Below, piece by piece: positions 11,973-22,044 of a DNA stretch of 31,810 nucleotides (within the stretch, counting starts at the first letter, position 1; every line of letters begins with the position of its first letter). Below the pieces are notes generated by a model, which had not been told where the DNA came from, did no database searches, and worked only from the letters and a program-made list of their open reading frames with translations. A program made the position numbers and the translations under genes. This stretch comes from a virus. The DNA is taken from positions 1-31,810 of the IMG/VR virus record IMGVR_UViG_3300032278_000068; one strand, written 5' to 3'.

Positions 11973-14900
11973 TCCAGTTAATAGTGCATTCGAAGGCTTT
12001 TCTTCGTCACCAGCTTCTTTAAGCCTTTTGATAACTACGGGGCCGTAAGATTCCATTGCAGCCATGTAGTTGCCATGCAGCAGATCCAAGATCATATCGG
12101 CGGGTGGACCTCCAACTGTTTCAAGTACCCCACGACTTGCAAGGTTGGTAGGCGAGAAATCCTCTATCGGATGTCCTACTTGCAAAGTAAGGTTGGAGGC
12201 TCCACCTCCCGCTGCCATAGAGGCGGCAGATCCCAAGGCGGCATACGCTAGAAGGTGCTTAGCCAAAGGACCGACATCATTATCCTTAATTGCATTCTCC
12301 AGTAACTCGGCAGAAAAATTCATCTGATGCAAAGCATACGACTTGAACATCAGAAGAAATCGTGCGCCGGGGCTGTAAAACAAAGGGATAGTCCCGGCTC
12401 TATTAAAGGGGAAGTGAACTTTTTGTACAAAGCGACGAGCGTCAATGACTGCGGTAGCATGTTCCATGCCTTCGCCTATGGATCGTTCGTACTTCCCTAG
12501 GAAGGCAACGCCACGGTTAAAGTTCTCGGAGATACGCGCAGGTGCCATCGCCACCTCCTCCAGTTGACTGAGAAAACCCAGCCCTCTGGTAGGGGTGAAC
12601 TCACGCGCTTCGGGAATATCGGAGAGGATACCTGAAGCGTTTATTACATCCTCTACGGTCTCGCCATTCTTAAACTTGTGCTGGGGGTTGCCCACGTATC
12701 GCTGTACCCCTCTGGCAACGCCCTTTAAACCAAGTAAAGGCATAGCATCGACCAGTGTCTGTGTCAGATTTATCAGACCGTGACTAACGGATAGACCTAG
12801 TTTAGCGACAACCATGCTACGGTACATACTCTCTAAGACTACCGGACGAGCATGAGGGTTGGCGAGGCCAGCACGTATATCGTCTATCTTCAAGGCCAAT
12901 CGCGCCCTGAACTGCTTGACGCTCATACCTTTCATCTTACCTTCTATGGTAGATTGATTAGCCTCTTTGATTAGTCCATCGAACCAGTCGATAGCCTTCC
13001 GTTCCTCTGCCTTACTGAAGGTATAGCCCCCTTCTCTTGTCGTTCCTTTACCAAGGGTCTTACCTCGCAGCAAGGTCATAAGACCCTTGGTCTCCGCATC
13101 GCCAATAAGTTCAACGAGGTGGTCTATATTGAGGTTGAAAAGGTCATTATCCTGCCACCATTTAGCCCACTGTTTCTTCCAATCGCTTGGTCTTCCCACT
13201 ACATAGTTAACCCAGTTGGAGTAGGAACCCTTCAGGTTAAGCTCACGCTTAGCGGCATCTTCGGTCGGCAGTCTTAGCAGTAACTTCTTCGACATCTCTA
13301 AGAAGTCGTTATAGAAAGGCACCTCTGCTGCACCGGAGAGATAACTGTACATGACAGCATCGAGGTCTCTATTATACCCCTCGGCTCCTATCGCCCTTGA
13401 CTCTTTACTGCCAAAGTATTTAAGGGCTGGTATGCCGTCTGTTCGGGTCTTGTCGAGGTAGTGCGTTACCTTGCCTATCCTACTGCCTATCTCCATGCTG
13501 AGCCTTCTGGCTCGATAAGCACCTGTAGTACCATCGAAGATATGAGGGAAGTAGTCTTTAAGGTAACCCTGCTTCCTGAAGCCAATGCCAATATGTTCGC
13601 CAGACTCATCCAATAACCCACGTATTTGATTATAGATAGGTACCAGATTAGCGTTTTGGGAGAGGATCTCATTGACGTTTTCACCATTGAGAGCTTGCAC
13701 CAAGAGGTTCTTATTACGGATCTCTTCTTCTACCGCTTCCTTTGCAGAAGTCCTACCCATCGCCGCAAAAAGCTGCTGCTTATTGCCAGCACTGAGGGGC
13801 TTCACCATCTCTTGGTAGCGTTTGATCCAGTCCATCTTAAGCTTGCCGATTTCTTCAAACATATTCATCCCATACTCAACACCCTGTTTGGTGAGAGGAT
13901 GAGATCCTAACCCCCATCGAGAATATGGAGGAGTCATCTTGAGGAAATATGGCAATCCTAATTCTTCAAATATCTCAACAGAAGGATCTGCTGTTTGACG
14001 AGCAACACGCCCTCGCGTTGGGTCGGGCTTTCCTTTTACACCGGCAGCAGGTATCCAGTACTTGCCTTCGGGGTCGAGCTTATGACGTATGCGCTCTTTG
14101 ACGAGGGCTTCACGTATCTCTTTTATATTCTCTTTGAAAGACTTCTCGCTCTGCCATCCTTTGGTACGGGCAAAGGCCGATTTCCAGCCCTTGGAAGCAT
14201 TCTCTACTAACATCTCCTGAATACGATGGGGGTCAATGTCTTCACGTAATGTAGCAGATAGCGCCTTTTGGCTGGACCTACCTTCAATCTGTAGCACTTG
14301 ACCTCGCAGGTAGGTATCCATCTGCCGGACTTTGTTCATCGAGTTCTTAGGATCGAAGAGCTTATTCATAATCTCAGAGCTGATCATAGGCTCTTCCAAG
14401 CGTTCCAAAGACTTGTTTATCTCAGTGACGACCTCACTCAGGCGAAGTCTTTGATCGTCTGTAGCCTCCTGATCCAATACCCTTTGCTCAAAGCGACCAC
14501 TCTTGCCGCGCATTGCCCCTTCGGGAGACTTATAAGCTCGCTTATGAATCTTTAAGATCTCCTTATCAATCTCATCTCTGGAGAACTCTACCCACTGCGC
14601 TCCAGCAGACCCGCCCTTTCTAGGGCCAAGGCTAGCTTGTGCGGCAGGGATCTCCTGCTTGATAAATCGCTCAAGATCCTTGAAGGTGATCTGCCCATGC
14701 AAGAACATGTCGAGAAGCTCTGCACCTTGCTCTTTACTAGTCAAGTCAAAATTTTCATACCCATCTTTAACCGCTCTAAGAGCACTACGAATAATATCAT
14801 ATTGCTCTATGTCTGTGATATCTTTCCCAATAATCTCCATCATCGTAGGGATTATATCTGAATCAGGATCTCCCAGAGCGAGTTCTGAGAAGCGGACTCC

Positions 14901-15797
14901 CGGCGCACCTGATGAATTAAAAAGATCTACTATGTGCTCTCTCTGGTCATCGTTGACAATAGCTCTACCTATCGTCTCTGCTTTCTCAGTTTGCGACCAC
15001 TTGGAAAGCCCCGGCAAACGACCTATAAGATCCTTGAAAGTGAGACCGCTACCAATAAGTTCTTCCTTGCCATCTCTATCAGTGGGGATGCCAGCACCAT
15101 CAAGCTGCTCTTTTGCGACATCGCCTGTCACGTTCACCGCTTCTTGTTGTTCTATGGGAAGCTTCTTGCCTTCGCGTATCTTCTTCCACCCCTTTATCGC
15201 TAATGTCCCCGTGCCTTCCATGATAAGTCCAGCAGCGGTCCATATAGCCACCATCTTTATGATCTCGTCTATGTCACCATCGCTTTGTATGTAGCCTTGT
15301 ATAGCGCCGGGGATAGCCTCCGCACTTACTATCTGAAGGACTTTACCACCCTTGCTAAGCTTCGTTCCCTTTTCGACAGTGCCAACGACAATGCCACCTT
15401 TTTGATACCATGACCCCAGCGGCTTGGCTTTTGCTACCATGCCTAATGCTTTAAGACCTTTGCCAGCACCGATATATGCTCCAAGGCCGGGGGTTATAGA
15501 TCCTGCAATATTGCCAGCAACACGGGAAGGCTGCACTTCACCGAAGTAAGGCATCTCTGCTTTGCCAGCGCGAGGAACCTCCTCACCTTCATAGTAGCCA
15601 AGTGTTGCCGACTCTTGATAGCCCTCACTGAAAGCCTCTATTTCTTGACTTATAGATATTGGCAATGCCTCGTATGGATCAAAAGCTTCTATGCCAGAGG
15701 CAGTGATGATTTCATCTAAAACATCTGAATACTGTGGGTACTTAGCGTAAAGTCTCCCAAATTCAGCTTTTTCTTGATCCGTTAATGTGAGTGCCAT
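11958..15797 (-). CDS. Very large internal virion / DNA-ejection protein, 1279 aa
   Basis: Last gene of the late operon. Most of it is helical and charged. An N-terminal region near residues 95-125 (NIAGSITPGLGAYIGAG), a segment near 185-200 (MVAIWTAAGLIM) and the C-terminal region (HLLAYAALGSAASMAAGGG) are hydrophobic, fitting a protein that is packed inside the capsid and inserted into the host membrane on infection, as for T7 gp16 or P22 gp16 types. A segment LLMFKSYALHQMNF near residue 1140 resembles the end of large polyvalent phage proteins. No lytic transglycosylase motif is evident. Length, place behind three other large late genes, and lack of signal peptide support the assignment; the exact family is unknown. 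Its end overlaps the last early gene by 15 bp. Confidence 0.5.
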   Translation of the reverse strand: MALTLTDQEKAEFGRLYAKYPQYSDVLDEIITASGIEAFDPYEALPISISQEIEAFSEGYQESATLGYYEGEEVPRAGKAEMPYFGEVQPSRVAGNIAGSITPGLGAYIGAGKGLKALGMVAKAKPLGSWYQKGGIVVGTVEKGTKLSKGGKVLQIVSAEAIPGAIQGYIQSDGDIDEIIKMVAIWTAAGLIMEGTGTLAIKGWKKIREGKKLPIEQQEAVNVTGDVAKEQLDGAGIPTDRDGKEELIGSGLTFKDLIGRLPGLSKWSQTEKAETIGRAIVNDDQREHIVDLFNSSGAPGVRFSELALGDPDSDIIPTMMEIIGKDITDIEQYDIIRSALRAVKDGYENFDLTSKEQGAELLDMFLHGQITFKDLERFIKQEIPAAQASLGPRKGGSAGAQWVEFSRDEIDKEILKIHKRAYKSPEGAMRGKSGRFEQRVLDQEATDDQRLRLSEVVTEINKSLERLEEPMISSEIMNKLFDPKNSMNKVRQMDTYLRGQVLQIEGRSSQKALSATLREDIDPHRIQEMLVENASKGWKSAFARTKGWQSEKSFKENIKEIREALVKERIRHKLDPEGKYWIPAAGVKGKPDPTRGRVARQTADPSVEIFEELGLPYFLKMTPPYSRWGLGSHPLTKQGVEYGMNMFEEIGKLKMDWIKRYQEMVKPLSAGNKQQLFAAMGRTSAKEAVEEEIRNKNLLVQALNGENVNEILSQNANLVPIYNQIRGLLDESGEHIGIGFRKQGYLKDYFPHIFDGTTGAYRARRLSMEIGSRIGKVTHYLDKTRTDGIPALKYFGSKESRAIGAEGYNRDLDAVMYSYLSGAAEVPFYNDFLEMSKKLLLRLPTEDAAKRELNLKGSYSNWVNYVVGRPSDWKKQWAKWWQDNDLFNLNIDHLVELIGDAETKGLMTLLRGKTLGKGTTREGGYTFSKAEERKAIDWFDGLIKEANQSTIEGKMKGMSVKQFRARLALKIDDIRAGLANPHARPVVLESMYRSMVVAKLGLSVSHGLINLTQTLVDAMPLLGLKGVARGVQRYVGNPQHKFKNGETVEDVINASGILSDIPEAREFTPTRGLGFLSQLEEVAMAPARISENFNRGVAFLGKYERSIGEGMEHATAVIDARRFVQKVHFPFNRAGTIPLFYSPGARFLLMFKSYALHQMNFSAELLENAIKDNDVGPLAKHLLAYAALGSAASMAAGGGASNLTLQVGHPIEDFSPTNLASRGVLETVGGPPADMILDLLHGNYMAAMESYGPVVIKRLKEAGDEEKPSNALLTGLGFR

Positions 15798-15813
15798 AAT
15801 ATCTTATTGTTTT

Positions 15814-17766
15814 TTATCCTTTAGTACCTGTACCTGTAGGACGATCAAGATGACCATACTGACCCGGCACGCTAAACCCTCCAACAGCCTTAGAAGAGTC
15901 TGGTATTGCAGTCCCTCCACCAGTCGTAGAGGAGTCTGGCACCGACTCTTCCCAGTAATTCTTTGGCAATTTTTCTTGGAACCAATCTGATATGTTTCCT
16001 AACGCCTCTCCAGCCGGAACCAACCTTCCAGAAGAGCTTTTACTACCTGTCTGACTACTTGGCTGATCCTCTTCTGAACCTCGTCCATGTGCTTTCCTCC
16101 ACAAGGCATCTGTATCAATCTTACCCCCTTTCCTCGCATCGTTCGATTTTATTATGCTCGTAATCAATGAATGAACGCTATCTGCAAAATCCCCTTGCTG
16201 TCTCTTTTGTAAATATTCGGAATAGCCGGTTCCACTTCCTATCATCGCTTGAAATTTAATTTGAGCGGAGAGATCGAGTCGTCCTTGCAGCGCGTCTAGA
16301 TTGAGCATCAGAGTTACAATATCCTCTTGCTGTTTCGGTGTAACTACTCCACTTGTTGCTTCCTCAACCTTCTCATCCCATTCCGGGCGTGTCAACGTCG
16401 AAGTATCAATATCTAGAAGCGATTCGCCAGCTTCTGTGAGGCCCAGCATTCGATGAATACCACGACGAATATAATTCATCGAATTATTGTACCAAGGAAA
16501 CCATTCGTCACTGCCAATTCCGGGATTAAGTGCATGAAAACCGACCATATAATCAGTCGTCAATGTATTATCTAAGATATTTCCAAGCTCTTCTACTATT
16601 TTTGATATTTCACCTTGTATTTCCCCATACTGTCCGGGGTCTAGAGCCAGATCTGCATCTGGACCCTCTTTCGCAAGTAGAGCCTTTAATCTGGCAATTT
16701 CGTCACCTCTTTTTGCTTGGAAGCTGAGCAATTTACCCAATAGGTTTACCTGTACATTTTGCTTCTCTATATAGCTCATCTCCCTCCATCGTTTATCTTG
16801 ATCTATACCGCGCTGTTTTTCTAACCTTGTTCTCTCTTCTTGATCCTGTTGTTCCCTCGCTGCTATTCTTTGAGCATGGTATGGACCCATCTCATATCCA
16901 TCCATATCCAAAGGATCAGACTTACCGAACATAGCATTAAGCTGCTCAGCAATAGGTTTCAGAAAGTGACCCGCCTCTTCGCCAGAGGGGACAAAGCCAT
17001 CAATTTGTTCCCTTACCTTGCCAAAAGCTTTATTGACAAAGCCTCTTGACTTGGGATCGGGATTAACCTTACTAGGGTCGGACACCGGCATAGCATCGAC
17101 TAGTTTCCAGCTATCTTGGTCAATACTCCATATCCATCGCTTGCCATCAGGAGCGATGGGAGGTTTGTCTATGACCTGCTGTCGCTGAAAATCAGTAACA
17201 GACCTGTCGTAATCCAAAGTGTCAGTATACGTAGTTACTTGTCTTTGAATTTCTTCAGCATTGGGCTGCTCTTGTATTGTTTTCCCTCCAACTGTAGGAT
17301 ATCTATTAGTTGGGTCTCTCTTTATCTCTTGTATGTATTGATCAGCTATATCAAAGTCCTTAAAGAAGTCACCCTCATCGGCAGTGGCTTTACGAAAACC
17401 AGTAGCACCAGTTGTCTCTGGAGCAGGGCTTACTGCAGTTGTCTCTGGAGCAGGGCTTATTGCCGTCTCTGTTGGAGAAAACATCTCATTGATAAGCTTG
17501 AGTAGTTCTGGATCATTAATATCCTGAGCTATGCCACGCATAATTGACATCTGATCATCGGACATTAATGATGTACGGGAGGTAGATGCCTCCTCTTCAT
17601 CTACCTCACCTTCTTCGAAAAAAGGAGCTTTCGGGTCACTACCCTCACCTTTACGCACCCACCCTTCACGCAATAACTCATTGATCTGCTGCTGCGTATT
17701 GAAGTCGGCCATGCTCTTGGAGGCACCCGACCCCAAAAGCTGAGAAAAGAATCCTTGTAATGCCAT
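15814..17766 (-). CDS. Late virion-associated protein, 650 aa
   Basis: Start ATG at 17766 is preceded by GGAGATAG, 4 bases after the upstream stop. The sequence is hydrophilic, rich in Asp, Glu, Gln and Pro, with long helical parts (residues about 295-380) and no membrane span. Residues 104-118 carry a short tandem repeat (SPAPETT twice), mirrored in the DNA near 17405-17465, probably a flexible linker. The C-terminus is Gly/Ser/Thr-rich and probably disordered. Not recognised. Its place between two large virion-type genes suggests it is an internal or ejected protein too, perhaps a soluble partner of the 1279-aa protein. Confidence 0.5.
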   Translation of the reverse strand: MALQGFFSQLLGSGASKSMADFNTQQQINELLREGWVRKGEGSDPKAPFFEEGEVDEEEASTSRTSLMSDDQMSIMRGIAQDINDPELLKLINEMFSPTETAISPAPETTAVSPAPETTGATGFRKATADEGDFFKDFDIADQYIQEIKRDPTNRYPTVGGKTIQEQPNAEEIQRQVTTYTDTLDYDRSVTDFQRQQVIDKPPIAPDGKRWIWSIDQDSWKLVDAMPVSDPSKVNPDPKSRGFVNKAFGKVREQIDGFVPSGEEAGHFLKPIAEQLNAMFGKSDPLDMDGYEMGPYHAQRIAAREQQDQEERTRLEKQRGIDQDKRWREMSYIEKQNVQVNLLGKLLSFQAKRGDEIARLKALLAKEGPDADLALDPGQYGEIQGEISKIVEELGNILDNTLTTDYMVGFHALNPGIGSDEWFPWYNNSMNYIRRGIHRMLGLTEAGESLLDIDTSTLTRPEWDEKVEEATSGVVTPKQQEDIVTLMLNLDALQGRLDLSAQIKFQAMIGSGTGYSEYLQKRQQGDFADSVHSLITSIIKSNDARKGGKIDTDALWRKAHGRGSEEDQPSSQTGSKSSSGRLVPAGEALGNISDWFQEKLPKNYWEESVPDSSTTGGGTAIPDSSKAVGGFSVPGQYGHLDRPTGTGTKG

Positions 17767-17769
17767 TAT

Positions 17770-20700
17770 CTATCTCCTAGACCCCATTTGACTACTGTAC
17801 TGAGTACCTTGAAATGCACCGGGATTCATCATCATCTGATAATTACGCTGATTGTTGGATATCATATCGCCAGTGGCACCAGTTACACCACCCAAGCCTG
17901 TCATAGCCGCGCCGATATTAGGCTGTATGGCAGTACCCAAGCCACCGAGCATCATCCGCAGGGCATTGTCGTATGAATCCTGTGGTGCCATATAAGAGCG
18001 GAATATCTGCTCCATATAGTTGTTGAAGTCTTGCGTGGACTGACGCTGTAGCTGGTCTTGAAAACCCATCTCATCTCGCACACGCCCCGTCTCAAAGCCT
18101 AGAGCTTGTGAGAGATCCTGAACGCGACCACGCCGCATCGGTTCAGCCGCCTCTGCCGCCTGTTGACCAAACTGAGAGGTGACACCCAGCTTAGCCCTTG
18201 CTCTATCCTCTTCCAGATCCTTCATCGCCTCCCGAAATCCCGGAGATCCAAGGTTGTCCATGACAGCAAAGCGATTCTCAAGGTTGGCTCTCTTCTCATC
18301 ATAGATCTCGTCCAAGTAAGCATTTTGACCGCCCAAGATCTCATCACGCCTAGTATCATAGGGACTAGCCTGATCCAATGCACTGAGGATATTGTTATAC
18401 ATAGGCATCTGTAGTGCTTGGCTGTAGTCGGTGATGCCGGGCATATCCAACTGAGGTGCTTCCATAGAGTATGCATCGCCAGCCATAGCGAAATCATCGT
18501 CTACTCCATCGCCTTCCGAAGGCTGCTGCGCGATAGGATCTAAACCTTGGAGCTTGTTAAGCTCTGCAAGCAAGCCTCCGCTCTGCATTTTCTCTATCTC
18601 TGCTTGCATCCCCGCCAAAGGATCACCAACTATACTTCGCAGTAAGTTTTCAATTTCTCCTTGAGGAAATAACTCCTTGCCGATTCTCCCTAGGACATCC
18701 CGTTCACCACCTCGGAGCCATTCGGGCAAAAGATCTGCTTGTGTTGGTAGCTCCTCACGCCAATCCGCTTGCATATAAGGCTTAAAAAACTGATACATGT
18801 CATTGGGATTAGTCAACCAGTCGGGTGTAGTCTCATTAAATTGAATAGCCCCCGGTGACATAAGACCCGTATTCATACCAGAGAAAGCTTCGGGAGCAAT
18901 GAGACCTCTATTCATATTTTCAAATTGATTCAAGCCCCCAAAATCAAAGGCACCGGGAGCAAACATACCTTTGTTCATTGTAGCAAGACCCGAACCAAGC
19001 CCCGCCAACCCACCACCTATTCCTTCTAACCCTGTGCCAATGCCCGACATTGCCGTGCCAAAGCCTTGGCCTAAACCCGTAAGGCCGGTGCCAAGCCCTT
19101 GACCGAACTGCCCTAAGCCAGTGCCAAAATCTCCAAAGCCTGTGCCTATCCCTGCTAAGCCCGTGCCAAGTCCTTCTCCCATACCCGTGAGTCCACCACC
19201 TAGGCCAGTGCCAAGACCTTCAAGTCCCAGACCGCCTTGACCAAACATGCCATAATCACCGAAGTTGACGTTGCCACCCTGCACAGCCCCTTGGCCGAGC
19301 AAGGGGTTGCCGCCCAAAAGACCGCTACGGCCAAACATGCCATAGTCACCGAAGTTAATAGAAGACTCGCTTGCCCCACCCGCTCCACCTTCAACAGTAG
19401 GGTTGAAGACAGGATTGAATTGTTGATTCCATCGATCTCCATCAAGCACACCTTTTTCTACAGTTTTAAGGAGAGGAGATTCTATTGGTATTACGTCACT
19501 TCTATTACCTTCAAATCCTGTTACGCTAGGAGCTATACTCATAGCGCCTCCCGGACCCCAACCTCCAGTATGGAGCTTGGTTTCAGGAATTTCAGTGTCC
19601 CCTACATTTGGGATTACACCCGGACCTTGGGGTTCCCAATCATAGTCAGGGGCATAACTCGATAGTGGCCCTTTTCCCCTCACTGTAGGACCACCTAACG
19701 TAGGAGACGATAGACGAGCCAGTGGCTCTACAGGACTCGTTCCATCAACCCGACGCCACCGGGGGTCACCGGGTAATGCTGCCGCAGTGCCGCTTTGATC
19801 CCACGGATTCATAAATGCAGGTGCTTGGTAAGGATTCTCATCAACTTCAGTGCGAGGTATAAACTCAGCAGAGCCGGGTAATGCCGTCGCAGTGCCGCTT
19901 TGATCCCACGGATTGACGTTCGACAGGTTGCTGGTCAACGCTTTGATATCGCCCTCCATATAATCTGTAGGAGGTTCCCATGTATAAGGATTGGGACCGC
20001 GTTCATCATCCCAATAACTGTCTAACGGATTTGCCGTAACATCACCGCTCGTCACAGATGGCATGAATGGCTGGGGGTTCCATATCGCGCCAAGATCCTC
20101 CATATTACGCCCACCCGGAGTAATGCCCATTTCCCAAGGCATCTGAGTGCTTCTTCCCGATGGAAAGAATGGAAGCGTTTCTTGCATCCCCGGTCCATAG
20201 TCCGTCTCCCAAGGCATTTGAGTGCTTCTTCCCGATGGAAAGAATGGAAGCGTTTCTTGCATCCCCGGTCCATAGTCCGTCTCCCAAGGCATTTGAGTGC
20301 TTCTTCCCAAAGAAAAGAATGGTGGAAGCGTTCTTTCCATCCCCAGTCCATAGTCCATCCCCGAAGGCATCAGATTAGTCAGCAATCCCATATCCCCCGG
20401 ACCAAAAGTTCTTCCGGCGGTGTGTTCGGGTTCCCAGTCATGTGTGCCAAAACTCACATCTCTAGGGAAAAGAGCATCGCTAAGACCGCCAGTCTTACTA
20501 TCACCGGGGATTAACCCACCAGAATCCCTAATGTCAACAGGAGATTCAAACACCGGCTTATTATAAGAACTAGCTAGATTCAACTGATCTAGGTCGATCT
20601 CGTTACCCGCCATGAGATTTTGAAGTACCGACGGGTCGTGCTGTAGACCACCAAGACCTGCGGCGTTGAGTCTTTGTATATAATCCCCTCTACTGCCTTG

Positions 20701-20778
20701 AACCCACTGTTCAGTTGCGGGATTAAAAAGCTCACTTAACTGGAACGTGTTACCGCCGTTACTGCCAAAAAATGCCAT
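17770..20778 (-). CDS. Large repeat-bearing virion protein, 1002 aa
   Basis: Three kinds of internal repeat are visible. Residues about 140-220 hold three 25-residue units containing SGRSTQMPWETDYGPGM, encoded by a 75-bp tandem repeat. The phrase NPWDQSGTA-ALPG occurs twice (about 290-335). Residues about 505-605 form a Gly-rich run built on GLGTGL and GIGTGF units, alternating Gly with Leu, Ile or Phe. The C-terminal third is helical and ends in a hydrophobic Gly/Ala/Met-rich stretch. Such proteins lie among the ejection proteins of podoviruses, and the Gly-rich run could form a membrane-active or fibrous part. No named family recognised. It follows the 168-aa gene by 14 bases. Confidence 0.5.
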   Translation of the reverse strand: MAFFGSNGGNTFQLSELFNPATEQWVQGSRGDYIQRLNAAGLGGLQHDPSVLQNLMAGNEIDLDQLNLASSYNKPVFESPVDIRDSGGLIPGDSKTGGLSDALFPRDVSFGTHDWEPEHTAGRTFGPGDMGLLTNLMPSGMDYGLGMERTLPPFFSLGRSTQMPWETDYGPGMQETLPFFPSGRSTQMPWETDYGPGMQETLPFFPSGRSTQMPWEMGITPGGRNMEDLGAIWNPQPFMPSVTSGDVTANPLDSYWDDERGPNPYTWEPPTDYMEGDIKALTSNLSNVNPWDQSGTATALPGSAEFIPRTEVDENPYQAPAFMNPWDQSGTAAALPGDPRWRRVDGTSPVEPLARLSSPTLGGPTVRGKGPLSSYAPDYDWEPQGPGVIPNVGDTEIPETKLHTGGWGPGGAMSIAPSVTGFEGNRSDVIPIESPLLKTVEKGVLDGDRWNQQFNPVFNPTVEGGAGGASESSINFGDYGMFGRSGLLGGNPLLGQGAVQGGNVNFGDYGMFGQGGLGLEGLGTGLGGGLTGMGEGLGTGLAGIGTGFGDFGTGLGQFGQGLGTGLTGLGQGFGTAMSGIGTGLEGIGGGLAGLGSGLATMNKGMFAPGAFDFGGLNQFENMNRGLIAPEAFSGMNTGLMSPGAIQFNETTPDWLTNPNDMYQFFKPYMQADWREELPTQADLLPEWLRGGERDVLGRIGKELFPQGEIENLLRSIVGDPLAGMQAEIEKMQSGGLLAELNKLQGLDPIAQQPSEGDGVDDDFAMAGDAYSMEAPQLDMPGITDYSQALQMPMYNNILSALDQASPYDTRRDEILGGQNAYLDEIYDEKRANLENRFAVMDNLGSPGFREAMKDLEEDRARAKLGVTSQFGQQAAEAAEPMRRGRVQDLSQALGFETGRVRDEMGFQDQLQRQSTQDFNNYMEQIFRSYMAPQDSYDNALRMMLGGLGTAIQPNIGAAMTGLGGVTGATGDMISNNQRNYQMMMNPGAFQGTQYSSQMGSRR
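20132..20359 (-). repeat. Three tandem 75-bp repeats in a virion gene
   Basis: Copies start at 20132, 20207 and 20282. The first two are almost identical, the third has substitutions and a 3-bp insertion (78 bp), so the frame is kept throughout. Each encodes 25-26 residues. The near identity of two copies points to a recent duplication that could still change in number. Confidence 0.9.
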
Positions 20779-20792
20779 GATAGATCTCTTCT

Positions 20793-21299
20793 TTATTGGG
20801 TCTTAGGTTGTGGCATCAAGGGATTTCTAATAGCTGGAGGTTTTTGATAGGGTGAAGACGCTGTACCCAAAGCAGGAGCGCCACCGCCCATCAGTGCCGC
20901 TGCAATAGAACCCTGCTTGCTTGGATCAAACCCTGTTGTCGTAGTTGGAGCAACCCGATTAAGCCGCTCGTAAGGATTAGAAGGCGTAAAAGACTTCGGC
21001 ATGATACGCGGTGCTTTCTCAGCTTCCCTGTTCCTCAAGGCACCAAAGAGATCCGAACGAAAGGGCATATCCTCTTGGAACTGTTTGGCTTGCATGTTAT
21101 ACTGACCAGTAGCAATCTGCATCATGCGCTTGAGAGCTTCGTCCTGAGCTTTACTCGGGCCTTTGTTAGCTTGAGAACTGATAAACATAGGCAGGAGACT
21201 CTTAAGAGCACTAGCTGCCATGCCACCGGGGGTCATGTCACCTCCCCCGAACAATACTTCTAAAAAGGTTTTAGCAACTTCTTCTTCTTCATCAGCCAT
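20793..21299 (-). CDS. Late hypothetical virion-associated protein, 168 aa
   Basis: GGAGGAGG precedes the ATG, and the start overlaps the previous stop as TAATG. The N-terminus is acidic (MADEEEEVAKTFLEVLFGGG), then comes an Ala/Leu/Met-rich helical stretch (GGMAASALKSLLPMFISSQ) that could touch a membrane, then a Gln/Met-rich helix and a Pro/Thr-rich tail. No family recognised. It opens the block of four genes with ejection-protein character. Confidence 0.55.
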   Translation of the reverse strand: MADEEEEVAKTFLEVLFGGGDMTPGGMAASALKSLLPMFISSQANKGPSKAQDEALKRMMQIATGQYNMQAKQFQEDMPFRSDLFGALRNREAEKAPRIMPKSFTPSNPYERLNRVAPTTTTGFDPSKQGSIAAALMGGGAPALGTASSPYQKPPAIRNPLMPQPKTQ

Positions 21300-21667
21300 T
21301 ATTCAACCTCCTCCAGTTCGCCTATCTCTTTGCTCTGCGCTATTAAGATATTACGTCTTTCGTGAAGCTGCTTCAGGTCATTGGAACAGCTGAAGATAGC
21401 CGCCTTCATTGCCTTAAGCTGTCGTATATGAGTCTCTTGAAGGTTGGCGATGCCAATGCCAATAGAAGACTCACTGATGTTCTCATCTTGTATGAGACCC
21501 GTTCTGAAGTGATCTAGCTGTGCTTCGGAGAGTGCGATCATCTGCAAGGTCTTCTGATAGCTGCCTATCTCTGACTGAAGGCGAGAGAAGAGTTTTTGCA
21601 ACCGCTCAAAGTCACGCAGATCTATTTCATGTACTCTCTCATAAAGGGTAGGATCTTTAGCCATCAT
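21299..21667 (-). CDS. Late coiled-coil protein, 122 aa
   Basis: Nearly all helix: residues 10-60 and 75-118 carry heptad-like patterns (ERLQKLFSRLQSEIGSYQ), so a two-helix coiled coil is likely. The gene begins ATGATGG over the stop of the previous gene; AGAGGA lies closer to ideal distance from the second ATG (21664), so the product may lack the first Met. No family recognised; may be a chaperone or assembly factor for the virion proteins that follow. Confidence 0.6.
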   Translation of the reverse strand: MMAKDPTLYERVHEIDLRDFERLQKLFSRLQSEIGSYQKTLQMIALSEAQLDHFRTGLIQDENISESSIGIGIANLQETHIRQLKAMKAAIFSCSNDLKQLHERRNILIAQSKEIGELEEVE

Positions 21668-22038
21668 AGAGTCCTCTGGTAGACGGTGCGTAGCCTCATC
21701 ATATTATTTCTCTCTTCGGAAGAAGATATAGATACATTACAAACGATATGACTCTCTCTAGAGGTTCCAGACTTAACGACCCTCAGCAAAAGCCAGCCAA
21801 CAGCAGAGGTATCGGTATCGTCAAGACGAACCGTATACCATCCATTTCCGGTCTCAGCCCATGTCCCATCAGAAGCACTGGCAAAAGAAGCCCCATTCTT
21901 ACTGATCTGAATAGTCGGAGAGGAGACCCCTGTTTCCAAGGTCTCTCCATCCGTATCGTCGACCAGCCTGACAGGAACCTTTTGCCCAGAGATCCCATTT
22001 CCAAGGTTGATGCCATCATGTGTTATTGCTTTCGCCAT
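21664..22038 (-). CDS. Late beta-rich protein, probable tail or virion accessory, 124 aa
   Basis: The pattern is all-beta: VPVRLVDDTDGETLETGV, then SPTIQISKNGASFASASDG and GNGWYTVRLDDTDTSAVGWL, ending in a strand pair with a Ser/Thr/Arg mix. Small beta-sandwich proteins with this 'GWYTVRL...DTDT..G' signature are common near phage tail genes, where they attach to tails or bind receptors. It overlaps the coiled-coil gene by 4 bases and lies downstream of the tail fibre and the membrane cluster. Confidence 0.55.
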   Translation of the reverse strand: MAKAITHDGINLGNGISGQKVPVRLVDDTDGETLETGVSSPTIQISKNGASFASASDGTWAETGNGWYTVRLDDTDTSAVGWLLLRVVKSGTSRESHIVCNVSISSSEERNNMMRLRTVYQRTL

Positions 22039-22044
22039 TGAAAG

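Noticed and set aside
14659-15294. 211-codon plus-strand frame
   Set aside because: Lies antisense to the 1279-aa late gene, is Ser/Ile/Pro-rich, and has no ribosome site.
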